A stretch of 64,000 nt of DNA from Lycocorax pyrrhopterus obiensis (lineage: Eukaryota > Chordata > Aves > Passeriformes > Paradisaeidae), in the NCBI GenBank assembly GCA_014706295.1, contig JACSVZ010000016.1, positions 11,017,168 through 11,081,167 of the forward strand, in the 5' to 3' direction. The notes under the pieces were generated by a model that saw only the letters and a list, made by a program, of their open reading frames with translations, did not search any database and was not told where the DNA came from. This document shows, one piece after another, positions 13,031 through 25,600 of this stretch (positions within the stretch are counted from its first letter, which is position 1; each line of letters begins with the position of its first letter). A program made the position numbers and the translations under genes.

Positions 13031-13287
13031 CACAGAACCAATGAGGTTGGAAAAGACCTCTGAGATCATCGAGCCCAACCTATGACCCAACACCACCTTG
13101 TCAACCAGAACCTGGCACTGATTGCCACGTCCAGTCCTTCTTTAAACACCTCCAAGGACGGTGACTCCACCACCTACCCGGGCAGCCCGTTCCACTGTCT
13201 AACTACCCTTTCTGTGAAGAATTTCATCCAAATGTCTAACCTACACCTCCCCAGGCGCAGCTTAAGGTTATGTCCTGTCTTCCTGAC
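13031..13287 (-). mobile_element. CR1 LINE 3' fragment (5'-truncated)
   Basis: On the minus strand this reads as the 3' end of an avian CR1: a block near gaaattcttcacagaaaggg, then a block near ggaggtgtttaaagaagg, then ggttgacaaggtggtgt, ending near cttttccaacctcattggtt. It is of the same type as the plus-strand copy at 62920-63153. It lies just upstream of the RASA2 CpG island, with its truncated 5' end facing the promoter. Confidence 0.9.
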
Positions 13288-13490
13288 TATACAGCAGGGG
13301 AATGGACGGTCAGGGCAAGCCGCGGAACCGGTCGAGCCCCCCGGGCGCCCAGCGCAGCGGAGCCCCGACTCGGCGGGAGTGCGGGGTGGCAGACCCCGGG
13401 CAGCGCCGCCCCACAGCGCGGCAGGAGAAGGCGCCGTGGCGCAGGCGCCGCGCCCCCTGCCCGCCCCGGCCGGTGGTGCCCGCGGGCGGC

Positions 13491-13552
13491 GGGGGCGGGG
13501 CGGGCGGTGGGGCCGGGCCGCTCCCTCCCTCCCTCCTTCCCTCCCTTCCCCC
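13491..13552 (+). promoter_or_regulatory. GC boxes, G-quadruplex motif and pyrimidine tract
   Basis: Four runs of three or more G with short loops at 13491-13512 fit the G-quadruplex pattern and overlap Sp1-type GC boxes. A nearly pure CT tract follows at 13521-13552. The block ends 39 bp before the RASA2 start codon, so it is core promoter or 5'UTR. Confidence 0.7.
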
Positions 13553-13591
13553 GCGGCGCTGCACTGCGCAGGCGGCGGCGGTGCTGGCGCG

Positions 13592-13652
13592 ATGGCGGCG
13601 GGAGACGGCGGCGACGAGGTGCGGGTGCTGCAGAACCTGCGGGGGAAAATCT
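13592..13652 (+). CDS. RASA2: RASA2 exon 1 (residues 1-20)
   Basis: Starts at ATGGCGGCG and ends with a phase-1 donor ct|gtaagt. It encodes a short acidic N-terminus followed by [12 protein letters not shown], which begins C2A. The mammalian Ala-rich N-terminal extension is absent. Confidence 0.9.
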
Positions 13653-16600
13653 GTAAGTGGGGCGCTGCGGTGGGGCCGAGCGCCCGGGGCCGCCGCGCTC
13701 AGGTGTTGCTCCAGCCCCGGCTCCGCCGCTGCCGCTCCCTCCCCGCGGCGGGACGGGCGGGCGCTGGCGCGGCGGCCCTGGAGGCGGCGGGGCGGGGGCG
13801 GGAGGGCGCGGAGGGGCCGCGGTCGCCGCGGGCTGGGCGCGAGTCGGGCCGAGCCGTGCTCCGGCGGCCCCGCGGAGGGGCTTTGTGGCGGCAGCAGCGA
13901 CACGTGCGGGGCCGGGCCGGGGTCTACGCGCCCCGGGGTGGGATGGGTGGGTGACCGGACGAATGGATGAATGGATGGGTAGATGGATAGATGGACGCGG
14001 TGGGGCCGCTGGAGGCCTGGAGTGGCGGGGAAGCATCCGTGGCTCCGAGGGTTCGCTTGAGTGAGCGGGCGAACAGAAATGCCCCCTCCCGCCCGGACCT
14101 CGGGCATCAGACTGTTTGTCAGGCTGAAATTGCGAAATTAGCGATGTGCAGGAAGTTGGTGGTGAAGGGCTGTTCTGGAAGCGGTCACCAGTACTCCCGT
14201 GCCTCTGTGCAGCGTGTGTGCGAGCGGGAGGAGGCGGAGAGAGAGGCCGGTGGCCTTATTTTGGTGGTTAGGAAGTGCTGACTGCAAATACCGATACCCT
14301 CGGTAACGTGGGAAGCCGGCGGATGGGCTGGGAGGAGGGCCCGGGGAGGCGCACGGATAGTGCGGTGCGGCTGGGGAGCACTTCAAAGCGAGTGGGAGAA
14401 ACAGGATGTGCGGCGGCTTCCTGAAGGGTATCGGAATACATTCATAGCACTCGGACGCGGCCCGTTTGTTTCCTTTCTCACGCAACTGATCGACTGTTTT
14501 GAGAATGAAGCGAAACAAGTTGAATCGGGCATGGCGCCGGGGTTGAGAACCGGTTGTGAAAACACGTTGAAGGATTAGGTTTGGTGGAGGAGTGGAGTCG
14601 TGTTTACTTAAATATCGTCATGCAGCCTAGATGTATTTACTGTGTCTTCAGCAAATAGCAGACTGGGTCATGAAAACAGGAGACGGCCTGGAGCGGAGCT
14701 GGAGGTGCTCTCACTCCACGGTGTGAGCGATGGGACGTGGTCGGGGAGGCAAGGCTGAACACAACTGAGATGTGCTGCTGCTAGCAATTAGCACAGAAAT
14801 AATACAGGCCAGTTAGCCTTTAAAAGAGAATACTGTTAGTTTTGGGGTTAAAGCATAAATTCATAGGATTCATAGGGTTATGAAATAGTTTGCTTTGGAA
14901 AGGACCTTAAATATCATCTCGTTCCAATGCTGCTGCCATGGGCAGAGGCACCTTCTGCTAGACCATCTCAGAACTCCGTCCAGCCTGGCCTTGAACACTT
15001 CCAGGGATGGGGCATCCACAGCTTCTCCAGGCAACCTGTGCCAGTGCCTCACTACCCTCACAGTAAAGAATTTCTTCCATATATTTAACCTAATTTTCCC
15101 TTCTTTCAGTTTGTTCCATTACTCCTCATCCTATCACTGCAATTCCTGATGAAGAGCCTCTCTCCGGCTGCCCCCATGAGATACTGGAAGGTTGCTGTGA
15201 GGTCTCCACACAACCTTCTCCAGGCTGAGCAGCCCCAACTTTCTTAGTCTGTCTTCAGTAATTTCTAGCAACCAACTTTTTATGTATTCCCTAGGAAGCA
15301 GGTCATAGTACTCCCTAGGATGAAGGACTATGACCTGCTTAGTAGGAATACATAAGAAGTTGGTTGCTAAAGATTATTGAAGCTGACTTATTTTTTTATA
15401 CCGTTCTGCTTCCTATCTTTTATCATAAGGTTTTGTCAACACTGGGCTACACAACATTCAGTGTTTTACATTTTGTGATACTTGAACTTGATGAAAGTTT
15501 TCCACTAAGCATTAAAAACCAAACCAAAATGTCTTGAGACTTACGTTGAAACCAGTTTTATTGTCCCATTTATGCATTCTGGATTGAGCCTGTGGTTGTA
15601 TCATAACTTTGAATGTTCAGTTACCTGACAGAAGTGTTGGTAAACAGAGGACTATGACCCACTTCCTGAGGAATATGTGAAAAGTTGATTGCCAAAGATG
15701 GACCTGTAAGAACCCATTTGAAAAATGAGTGGAAGTATCGGTTGCGATAAAAGACATGTCTTGAAACAGTGTGAAAATCACTTTGTAAACCTACTTGTTT
15801 CTTCTAAGAAAACAAAAACTGTTTAAAAACTAAATGAGTTGAATATTCTGTGGAAGCTTTGGAACCCTCTGATGCCTAGATGCTCTTTTGGCTTCTTTGC
15901 ACAACAAATACTGTGTTATTTTCACTTCTTGCTAGTATTTTAAAGCTCTTATAGGGGAAAACCCTCTGAATGAACAATAATAAACAAATGTAATAATGTA
16001 ATCCTCCTTGATCTGGAGGGATTAGCAATAGCAGACCTCACTTTGGAAAGTGATGTTCGTAATCTGAAGGAATTCCTTATAGCTTGTTTCTTGCAAGGAG
16101 AATACATTTTGGTGCCTAAGTTTTGCTGGCAGTTAAAACTTGACACTGGCTCATTTTATGTGTGTTGCATGAGGGAGCATGGTAGTTTTAATGAGGTAAT
16201 GCCAGTTCTGTGTAATTCTGCATGTATAGAAAACACCATCTGCAGAAAGTTGTTATTTATACTGTTGTTTTGCAATGCACAAATTGGTGGCAAAATCTAA
16301 ATTTAGTGATGTTACACAAATCATCACACCAGATTAAGACTTGAGACATGTTCTTAAAGGTGGCTTAAGTAGCCATTGCATACCTAGCAGTGAAGAACCC
16401 GAGTAAGGACACATTTGCAGTCCCTTGTACCTTCTTTTTGTGGGCTGTCAGTGTTTGCAACCAGTCTCCTGCCTCCAGTTTTCAAGTGTGGTGAGATGAA
16501 CTGGTTTTGCCTGTTTAAGACCCTGTAATATTTTTGGAAAATGTATGAAAAAGCAGGTTTTCACCAAAAATCCACTAAAAGTCTTTCCTTTTTGACAATG

Positions 16601-19600
16601 TTTTTGTATTGATGGCTCTACTTTATGTGCCATAGTAATGACAGAAACGCTTTACAAAGGTATGTGGTGTCAGGTAGCTTTAGGCATATCTTATAGTGTA
16701 GTGCTTCACCCTGTGGCTTCTGTTTTCATTTTATGCCATATAAAAGTACAGTAAGTGATTTTAGTTGCCTTGATTTTTGGAGTGTTAACTGAAGCCTGTA
16801 TTAGTGGAGTGCTTGGAAAAATGTCCCTGTTGTCTCCTAGAGCTCATTTGACAAAATTTTGGATGCATTCTTTTTCAGACTTGCACTGTGTTTTTCACAC
16901 TGTGTGGTTATCTTGGATTATGCTGCACTCCTGGAGTGGAATTTATTGTTGCTATATAATATGTTTAGTCCTGTGAAGCAAATACTTTGAAGTTCGTGTG
17001 CATAAATTTCTTCTGGCAGGGACCCAGAACAAAGAAATTTGGAAGATGGACACTAATTGCACGCTTTCACTTGAAAAGGATATTACATATATGCAGTGAA
17101 AATGTAAACATTCAAGCAGATATCTGATGTTGTTAATACTTGATTTTTATGCAATCATTGTAGCCTTAGGTTTCTCAGGAAAAGGAAGAGGTAGTGTAAT
17201 CGAAGACTTGAGCCTTTTTTTTTTTTTTAAAGGAAATAAGCTTCTTGGAAGAGTTGGACCATTGGTATGGGTGGAAAGTCTCCCACAGTCACAGATACTA
17301 AGAGGTGTTAGAAAGGATGTGAAATCTCATGCTCTCTACTTCACCTGGCGAGTGCTCTGAGGTTATTTTTAACTCAGGACTGAGAATGATCCTCTTCCTA
17401 CCAAAAGTTTGTTTGTGCTTTAAAGCCAGACACTTGGGCTACAAAATAAAGGTTTTTAACTCATTAAAAAATTAGATCACAGAATATTCTGAGTTGAAAG
17501 GGACTCACAAGGATCATTGATTTCAGCTCTTAAGTGAATGTCTCATATGGGCGTTGAACCCACAGCCTTGGTGTTATTAGCACCATGCTCCAAACAACTG
17601 AAATAAAAACTTGTATTTTGTGCATTCCTCTGGGTGGAAGGTTTCTTTTAAAACTGAAAAACTGCACTATATTATACATACAAATAGTGAATTATTCAGA
17701 AATATTTAATTTTTACTCATTTTAAGAAAATATGAAACTATAATAATTGTAATTTCCTTTCAAAGTCCACTGTACTATGCCTTTACAGTGATGATTAAAT
17801 AATGTTATATTTTAAATATTTTATGGGAAAATAGGAGAGTGCTGAGTATTAACTAAAAAATAAGGACTCTTTTTAGGAACAGCTGAAAAATCTGGTTCGT
17901 GCTTATTAGTTATAAACTTATGGTATCAGGAGCTCTCCCAAATTGATGAATTGCATTTTATATGTCATATGTTTTATTAAATTAGCTCTTTTAAAAAAAA
18001 AATTAAGGCAGCGGTAATCTGACGCTTTTCTTGGTTCTCCTGCAATATCTCACTTAAGGGTAACTTTGAGTTTAGTCCCTTTTTGGAGTCTAAAGCCACT
18101 AAAACCCAGTTCTGTTCACGTCTCTCAATCTGTCAACATGAAGTGTGGCATTTAAAAATTATGTGTATATTTCCTCCTCTCCTGCACCCGAGGTGATGAA
18201 AAGCTTGTTGATGCTTTTGAGAGCACAAGTTTTAACTATGGAAGTTCCTTAAGTGTCTGTTCATGCTTTCCATCAGTGTCCGTATCCCTGACCTGGAAAA
18301 TGTCGTGATTGAAGGTCAGACTGTGTTCCTGTTAAACTGTCACGTTCTCTGAGCAGAGACAGTTGGGGCAGCCTTTGCAATGCTGGGCGTTACTTACTTA
18401 ACTTTCAAGACTGTAATAAGTTAACCTAAATTAACCATCTAACACAAAAAGATTGTGGAGGAGAGAAGAAACAGAACTTTGATTTTACATCTTACCAGCA
18501 TAGAGAATAAAGCTTACTCACTGTGCTTCATATCTGCATTTTTAAAAAAATAAACATGTATGACATTTCAAATCTAGTTTGAAATCTAGAAAAATCTAGA
18601 CTCTGGTTTCTGAAAGGTCTTATGCTGTTCAGACATTAAAGTAATTAAAACTCAATACTTTGGTGTACTTTTCATCCTATTTGTAATATCTTTTATAAAT
18701 AGATAATGTTTAGATAAAATTGATTCCTCGTGTCATCGGGAGAGGTATTTCCAGCAGCAGGCAAGGATGGACAGTACTGTGAAAGGTCCTGGCTAAGACC
18801 TAGTGCAGAGTGATACAGTTCTGGTTACCCTTGTTTTGGACAATCAAGTGGAACAGGGACAGACCACCTGCTCTGATTAGGAGCCTCTCATGGGAGGGAG
18901 TACCAGAAAAGCTTGTCATTTCTTTTAGCAATATAAAAGGTGAAAAGGGTCTGTTTGCTGTCTTCAGAGATTCAAAGAGGGAGGAGACATCCGGGCAGAA
19001 AGTCGCTGTTTAATCTAGAGAACAGTGTTGCTGTCAATTAATGTAGATGTCTGTAGCGTTCGGATTTTGGAAGAGCTTTCCAATTTCAACTGGTTTTAGC
19101 TGTGAATGCTTTGAGGGAACCATTTCCTAAAAGATCTGCCTTATGTCCAGCATGTTATTGCAGTGGCCTAGATTCAATACCCAGCAAATCTTTGTATTCT
19201 TGTGCTGCCAGTCTTTCTTTCTTATTAGAAACTTCCTTTTCTTCTTTTCCATGTTGTATTGAATCAGGAGGTGATGATTTCCCCCTTCTGCTAGTTAGGA
19301 AAAAATAAACAGTACTCATGAGGGATATATTTTCAAAGGCTCAGCGAACTCAAAATCTGCTGTTCATTGTGGAAAATGAAGTAAAGATTTGATGGGCAAG
19401 TTCTTATTAATCAGCTTCCTTTAGCCGAAGTATTTGTGGAGAAAATACCAAGTGAACAATAGCTCAGCCAGATCACGTCTTGGTGTTATGACCTAATGCC
19501 ATATGACCTCAGGCTGTGAGCTGCTCGGATTTAGCAAGTTGTGCAGGGTCAAGCCCGAGATGAGACCTTTCAAGGGAAAGTGCAGGTGCTGCAGGAAGTG

Positions 19601-22600
19601 GTGTTCATGAGTCAGTGTGTGTCTCTTCCTGTCAACTCTCATTCCACGTGAAGCTGCATGTAGCAACTTTTCTGCCCTCCTGCAGCTTATGAATTGAAAA
19701 TGAATATTGAAATGCATGCCAACTGAATGGAAAAGTAAATTTTTTGGACACAGTAGAACTGTAACATTCTTGTACCTAATATTTTGTAAGTTTTCCCTCT
19801 GCAGTATTTACTGTAGTTTTTTTTTATTTACAGATGATGCCAAACACTTAGTACCCAACAAAATGAGAGACTTTTTCTGTACCATAAACTTGGATCAAGA
19901 AGAAGTTTTTCGTACGCAGGTGGTTGAAAAATCTTTAAGGTAAGCTCAGTTTTTAAATGGATATGATAAGCAAGACTGCCCAATACCAGTGTGTATGGCT
20001 TTTGCTTGTACTACTTTAAAATGAGAACTGACTTGTGGCAGCTACTCAGAGATGTTACAGCAATGTGTAAATTGTTGCAAGAAGACAAAATTGAGTCTTG
20101 TGAGTAGAACAGTGATTTTAAAATGAAGTATGCTAGAATATATTTCTCTATTCTGTTCCACTGGCAGCATAACATTCTTTTTGTTACTAGGTTGTTTTCA
20201 AGGGAAAGAAATCTGCTTGTTACTTGCTCCCGATGCCATTTCCTACTTCTGGCAAGCAGTTGAACTGTATTGGTAGAATTCTGCTCTTACTGTGTATCTG
20301 GTAAAACCTGTTTCTAGAATGAAGGAACCGGAACTTTGCCATGTATGAGAGTTTTCTGTGCTGTGGGTTGTCCCCTGAACAGGCCTTGTTCTCTCCTGTA
20401 ATTCTTGTTCTGGGAATTGTAACAGTACCCACACAGAATGCCTTGCTTTGCCTCCCTGGGCACCATTTACTGTAGATTCTGCTACTGCCTTAGAGCCTTA
20501 AAAGAATCAAATAACAAGTCAGGATGAAGCAGCTTCAGTAGTGTAGGTGCTTTCATGTCTCAAAACTCTGAAGTTCACTGAGGACCCAAAAAAGCATCAC
20601 TGCAGCTTCGTTGTTCAGAATATCTGAGTGACAGTTTCAGTTATGTGGAGGTGATATTAGACCTTCCTCTTAAAACCTAGACAGTCTGTTCAAATTCTTG
20701 AAAGTTTTCCTAATTCCTTTTCCCAGTGGTTTTGTTGTTAGTGTTTGTTCTTTGAGCTTTCTCTCCAGATGTTTACAGGTGAGGAACAGCTCGGATGCAA
20801 ACTTAAATAAGGAATTTTATTTTTTCATAACATCATTTCAGAGCCTCCTTACGCTTCTGCATGAAAAGCAAATGCCACACATACAAACAAATATAACAAA
20901 TATTTTGTTTGTATTCCTAGTCTGTAACTGCTGTAGTCAGATCCATAAAAGTTTCAGAATTTAACTGTCTGCAATTGAGATTTTTTTGCTAATCAGGCAA
21001 ACTCAATTGAGTAATCCTTCAGAGAAGAATGTTAAAGAGACTGTATTGATAAAGCAGAAACTTAACATTTCCCCTTCAAATAGACAGTAGTTTGATGAAC
21101 AAAAAAACCCCAACCAAACATATCTTTGAAAAAGAAAGACTTTGCTGTCCAATTTTGATGTTAATAATAGAAACCGTAGAAGTTACTACTATGCACAGAA
21201 ATAAGACCTGTTAACTATGATGTTTACACAGACATTTTTATTATATTCTGTTTACGAATTATTAAATTTACATACTTTCATCACCTGATAATAAGTATTA
21301 GTTGCATAATAAAACATTTGATAAAACATCTTCGATCCATCAAAAAAATTTTAATAGTACTGAAGTTTTAACTGAAATTTAATTACAATGTCATTAATAC
21401 TTCACAGAAGAAATGAAGTAAAAAAATCTCACTATAACAAAACAGTTGGGGAAAGGGGAGTCTCAAGTAGCACACCTCGAATGGAAAATTTTTCGGGTGA
21501 TATGAAAGTAATATTTGTAAGATGACAACGTCGTATTAGAAGTTAGAACACAGTGTTTTGAATCACTCTTTGCCCATAGGCACCTTTCTGTCTCCACTGA
21601 CTTCATAGGTGACTCCCTTCATCCTCTGAATTAGGGGAGGGTTCCATACAAACTGGTGAAATGTAATAAAATAACTCATCCTCTGTTAGCACCAACCAGA
21701 GTTGCTTACACTGGATTGCTACTGTGAATGCAGTTATGAAGGCTGACTCTCATTCCAGAGACTTAATTACAACATCTTGTTTCTTATTGCTGTGTTAAAC
21801 TAGAAACTGTACTAACCTAGAGATGCTGGAACAGGATATGAAAGCTCCAATCTCTTATTAACCTGAAAACTTTATAAATTGCTTTTCAGTAAGGTGTAGT
21901 ACAGTATAATTTTAGTCATAGATACCACTTTGAATTTCATTGTTTTGTTTCATATTATTTGCTTGCTTTTTCTTACACACGTAATTCACAGTCTGTTTTT
22001 GTCACTGTATTATGGTTTGCAAATTTATACAAGTTGTAGTATAAATTGTAGTCTCGTGAGTATCAGGTGGTTAAGTGTCTGTGGAAGTAATTATCACTAA
22101 AATTAAAATTAGTTTTGACTACAGTGATTGAAAACTATTAAGAAGTGTATTTTTAAAATGTGCAAATAGGTTTGGCCTTCCACCAGCACTGGGAGAGTTG
22201 TTGGAGTGCAGATGTAAAACAAATGACTTTCCAAAGTTAAAAAAAAAACACTGATTAATACTTAAGTGAAAGAAAGATATTTTGGCTAATGACTCAAGAA
22301 ATTTTTCCTGACATGGTGTGGGATTTCTGTGGGTTCTGAAGAATTTTTTTTTCCCCTTGAAAAGTTTAAAGAATATCCATGAGCCTCCCCAGATGTCTGT
22401 GGTCATATATGAGGAATGGGCGGAGGGGAGTGGAATTGTGATATGTGTGTGTCCGCTTTTTAATTTAAACTAAATTCAGTGGAGTTTTTTTCCCAGCTGA
22501 ATTTTGTGGTAGTGCAAGGTTATAGCAGAAATGAATTCCCTTGTTGATGTAACCATTGCTTTTATTAACTGACAGATCGGGGCATTGGTCAGGGTCCACA

Positions 22601-25600
22601 CTGAACTGCCAGGTTACTGTACTGGAAGGGAAGAGCAGAGGAGTGTGTTACGCAGTGAAATTTAATCTTCTTTATTACTGTAATCCAGTTCTTCCTGTAT
22701 GACAGTCTGGTTGTCCTTTGAATTAGTGCTATCTTCTAATTTTGTATCCGTCACAGTCTTTAAAGTTCTTGCATCAAAGTCACAAATGAAAGTACTAAAC
22801 TGACTGAATCCCTGAGGAGCAGGATGAGTGAGTTCTCCATTTTAATTATTCCTTGTTGGTGTAAACTGTTGTACCCCGTCAGCCAATTCTGTATCCACCT
22901 AAGAATTTCTTTACTAATACATTGTACTTTTTACCTTAAATTTTCTCTCTCTGCCTCATACTTTGCTAAAGAATAATCAACAACTGATAACCAGTGTTAA
23001 TTTAGGTAAAGAAAAATGTATCAACATGAGTAGAACAATGCATTACATTCTATTTATGCTCATAAAGATTTGTTCTTTCTTGCTAAATCTGAGACTTAAT
23101 GTAGTGTTGAAGTAAAAATAATAATAAAGAATGTTAATGGCTGTTCATCTTTTGGAGGCTGGGGGATATGTGTAGCTGCAAAGTTTGCTCTCTTTAGCTG
23201 CAAGATAAAGGTACTAAATAGATTTTTGGAAGTCTCTGCTTATAGTCTCCATCTCAGCCTAATTATAATTGGATGCTTAGAGTCCCACAGATCCATCAAG
23301 AATAGGAACTTAAACCCTTGGCACTTGTTGGTGTGCGCTGCAGTCTGATGTTCCGTTAGGATGTCTGTCTGAAGCTGAACTAAAGCAGAGTTTCTCTTGA
23401 CACCAGTGCCAGCTCATTCTCCCAGATCCTTCTGCTGTAGTATCTCTTTGTTTGTACTGCTGCAACTTTATTTGTATAGCTGTGAGGGAAACCAGATCAT
23501 GGAATTGACCTAAGTTTAAAATAACTCTTTGTTTCATCCTTGGTTTTGGTCTGAGTTATCATGTCAGTACCATAAAAACGAGCAGTGGTGGTAATAAGGA
23601 AGCTGAGGCTGTTCAGGGCTGCGCTGCTGCTAAAGGTAATGCTCATGAATTTATACCTTCAGTCATGGTGTTGACAAGAAGAACCCAGCCCTTGTAATCA
23701 AAGCAGAATTTGCTGGCTTTGAAATCATTAAAAAAAGGGGGGAAAAAAGAAGTGAGGAGCTGAAAACCCACAGTTGAATCTTTCAACTGAGAATTCTTAA
23801 ATTACTTCTCGGTGTAGTGCAAAGGCTGATACTGATTTGTCTGCTTCGAAGCCTGTGGTGAAAGGTCTGTGTTTTAACAAAAAGGACATTTTCACTTGTG
23901 GAATTCCTTATAATGAATTCCCGCCCTTAAAGCTCTTGTTTCTAAAAGTCTATTCTAGACATTTGCAATACTAGATTTTTTGGCTGTTTTCTTTCCGCTT
24001 TTCAAGTTAGTTATCAGCTCTTCTTTTTAACTTATTTAATGAGTCATTGTCCTTAAGCATTCGGTGGTGTTTTCTTTTTCTGTGATTGTTTTGGAGGGAA
24101 GAGTAGGGATAGTGACCTATTCTTCCTGGTTTCCTTTGGGTAGGTAATAACATGAGCTGCTTGTTCAAAACATAAGTGTATTTGTATTCGTTTAATGAAG
24201 TATTGTAACAATAGTGTCAGAATGATACTTTGCTAGGAAACAAAAAAACCCCAATATTTGTTTCACAGTTTAGTACTGTTATCACAGTACTTTTCTGCAT
24301 AAAATTAGTTTCATGAACCTCAACACCTTTCCCTGGTGATATTAATACATTGTAATTGAAACTATTTTAAGTCTTTTGAGAACCTAGTTGTTCTAAAATA
24401 GCAGGGTTTTTCTGTGGATCCACTTGACCTTCAGAATTCATCACTTGCAGTAATGCAAGGAACATTGTGGTTGTGTTCAGTCTTGAAATACAGTTTCCTG
24501 ACTGCTGCCTCTGATTACGTCAATAAGTGCTCCTTAAGTTTAATGAGAGTATCAGTTCTGGGAGTGAATATACCAACACATTGTATGAAATATGTGTAAC
24601 GTAGGGGAACGCAGAGTCTTTTCCTGTAGAGGGCTGTGCAAGTGGCAGTTAAATAGGGTGAACTGTAAACATGATACTGGACTTCTTTAGATGGAGAACT
24701 GATGACAGTTTTGGAATGAGGGAGAATGTGTATTCGAGATTAACATTTCTCTTTTTCACTGATCTATCTTACAGTTTGTAATGATAATGACTTCTTCTTA
24801 CAGGTCTGGATCTTAGAGCAGCAGTTTTGATGTGGAAGTTAGAGCTAAACAAATGCCAGTTAATTAAGTAATCAATAAGTTGTGTTTTAATGTAGTTTAA
24901 TCATGTACTGAATAAGAAAATGAAACAAAACTTGGGCATGTCTCGGGAAGTCTAGAGAACCAGCTAGAATAATTGCAAGACAGAAAAATAGAATTGAAAT
25001 TGCAGAGGAGACACCACTTTCTGTGTGTGCTCTGATTCTTACCTTTTCTTAAACAGAAGGCATTGCCATGTTACTGTGTGTTCTTGTATTGAAATGGTTT
25101 TGGGTGGTTTGATGACAGGTCAGTGTAGTGCTAAGGGCCATGGGCTGGGACAGCAGTAAAAATACACCTTTTTAATGTTCATCTTCTATATAAATTGCAT
25201 AAAGTCTTTCTCTGTTTTAACTTTAAATCTTTCTTTTCAGCCCTTATTTTGGAGAGGAGTTTTACTTTGAGATTCCAAGAACATTCCAGTGGTTGTCCTT
25301 CTATATATATGATAAAAGTGTTTTGCAAAAGGACCTGCGTATAGGTAAGTGTCTGTGAGGTGCTGTCTGCATCTTGCATAACACTTGGTTCTTTTCAGTA
25401 GCATTATCTGTAGGATTAGGGATACAAGTATTGGTGAAGCATCGTTCAAAACTGTGTATAGTGCACTTAAATGCTCCTTTAAAGTTTGAAAAGAAGGATT
25501 TTATTTCCTTGCTTTGTTCTATTACACTAAAATATGTTTGGTTTTTAGGCTAGTAGGACCTTTTATAGTCTTATTGTGGTCTATATACATTTTTTAAAAT

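Larger units (their letters stand above)
13290..14420. promoter_or_regulatory. RASA2: CpG island promoter of RASA2
   Basis: An abrupt change to very GC- and CpG-rich sequence around RASA2 exon 1. It contains GC boxes (Sp1-type) at 13491-13507 and a (TCCC)n-like pyrimidine tract at 13521-13552, with no TATA box near the start codon. This is the usual look of a housekeeping-type TATA-less promoter. The exact transcription start cannot be fixed from sequence. By position it should lie upstream of 13592, probably within 13400-13580. Confidence 0.85.
13653..19833 (+). other. RASA2 intron 1
   Basis: 6.2 kb. The first 0.8 kb continues the CpG island and holds a (ATGG)n microsatellite. Further in are a minus-strand CR1 (14862-15252), a long inverted repeat with a third copy (15253-15700), a tRNA-Ile-derived SINE (17472-17610) and a possible ancient CR1/L3 remnant (about 18750-19010). 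I see no other gene in it. Confidence 0.85.

Noticed and set aside
13287..14107. Several long overlapping open frames on both strands, up to 265 aa
   Set aside because: They lie in a CpG island where stop codons are rare. They are Ala/Pro/Arg/Gly-rich in every frame and have no family resemblance. Only the first 61 nt after 13592 are RASA2 coding.
14870..15149. Open frames on both strands over 14870-15149
   Set aside because: They fall inside the CR1 fragment at 14862-15252.
17543..17610. A possible minus-strand tRNA-Ile gene
   Set aside because: The acceptor stem and A box are decayed, and the sequence runs straight into a CR1-like tail, so it is a SINE head and not a tRNA gene.
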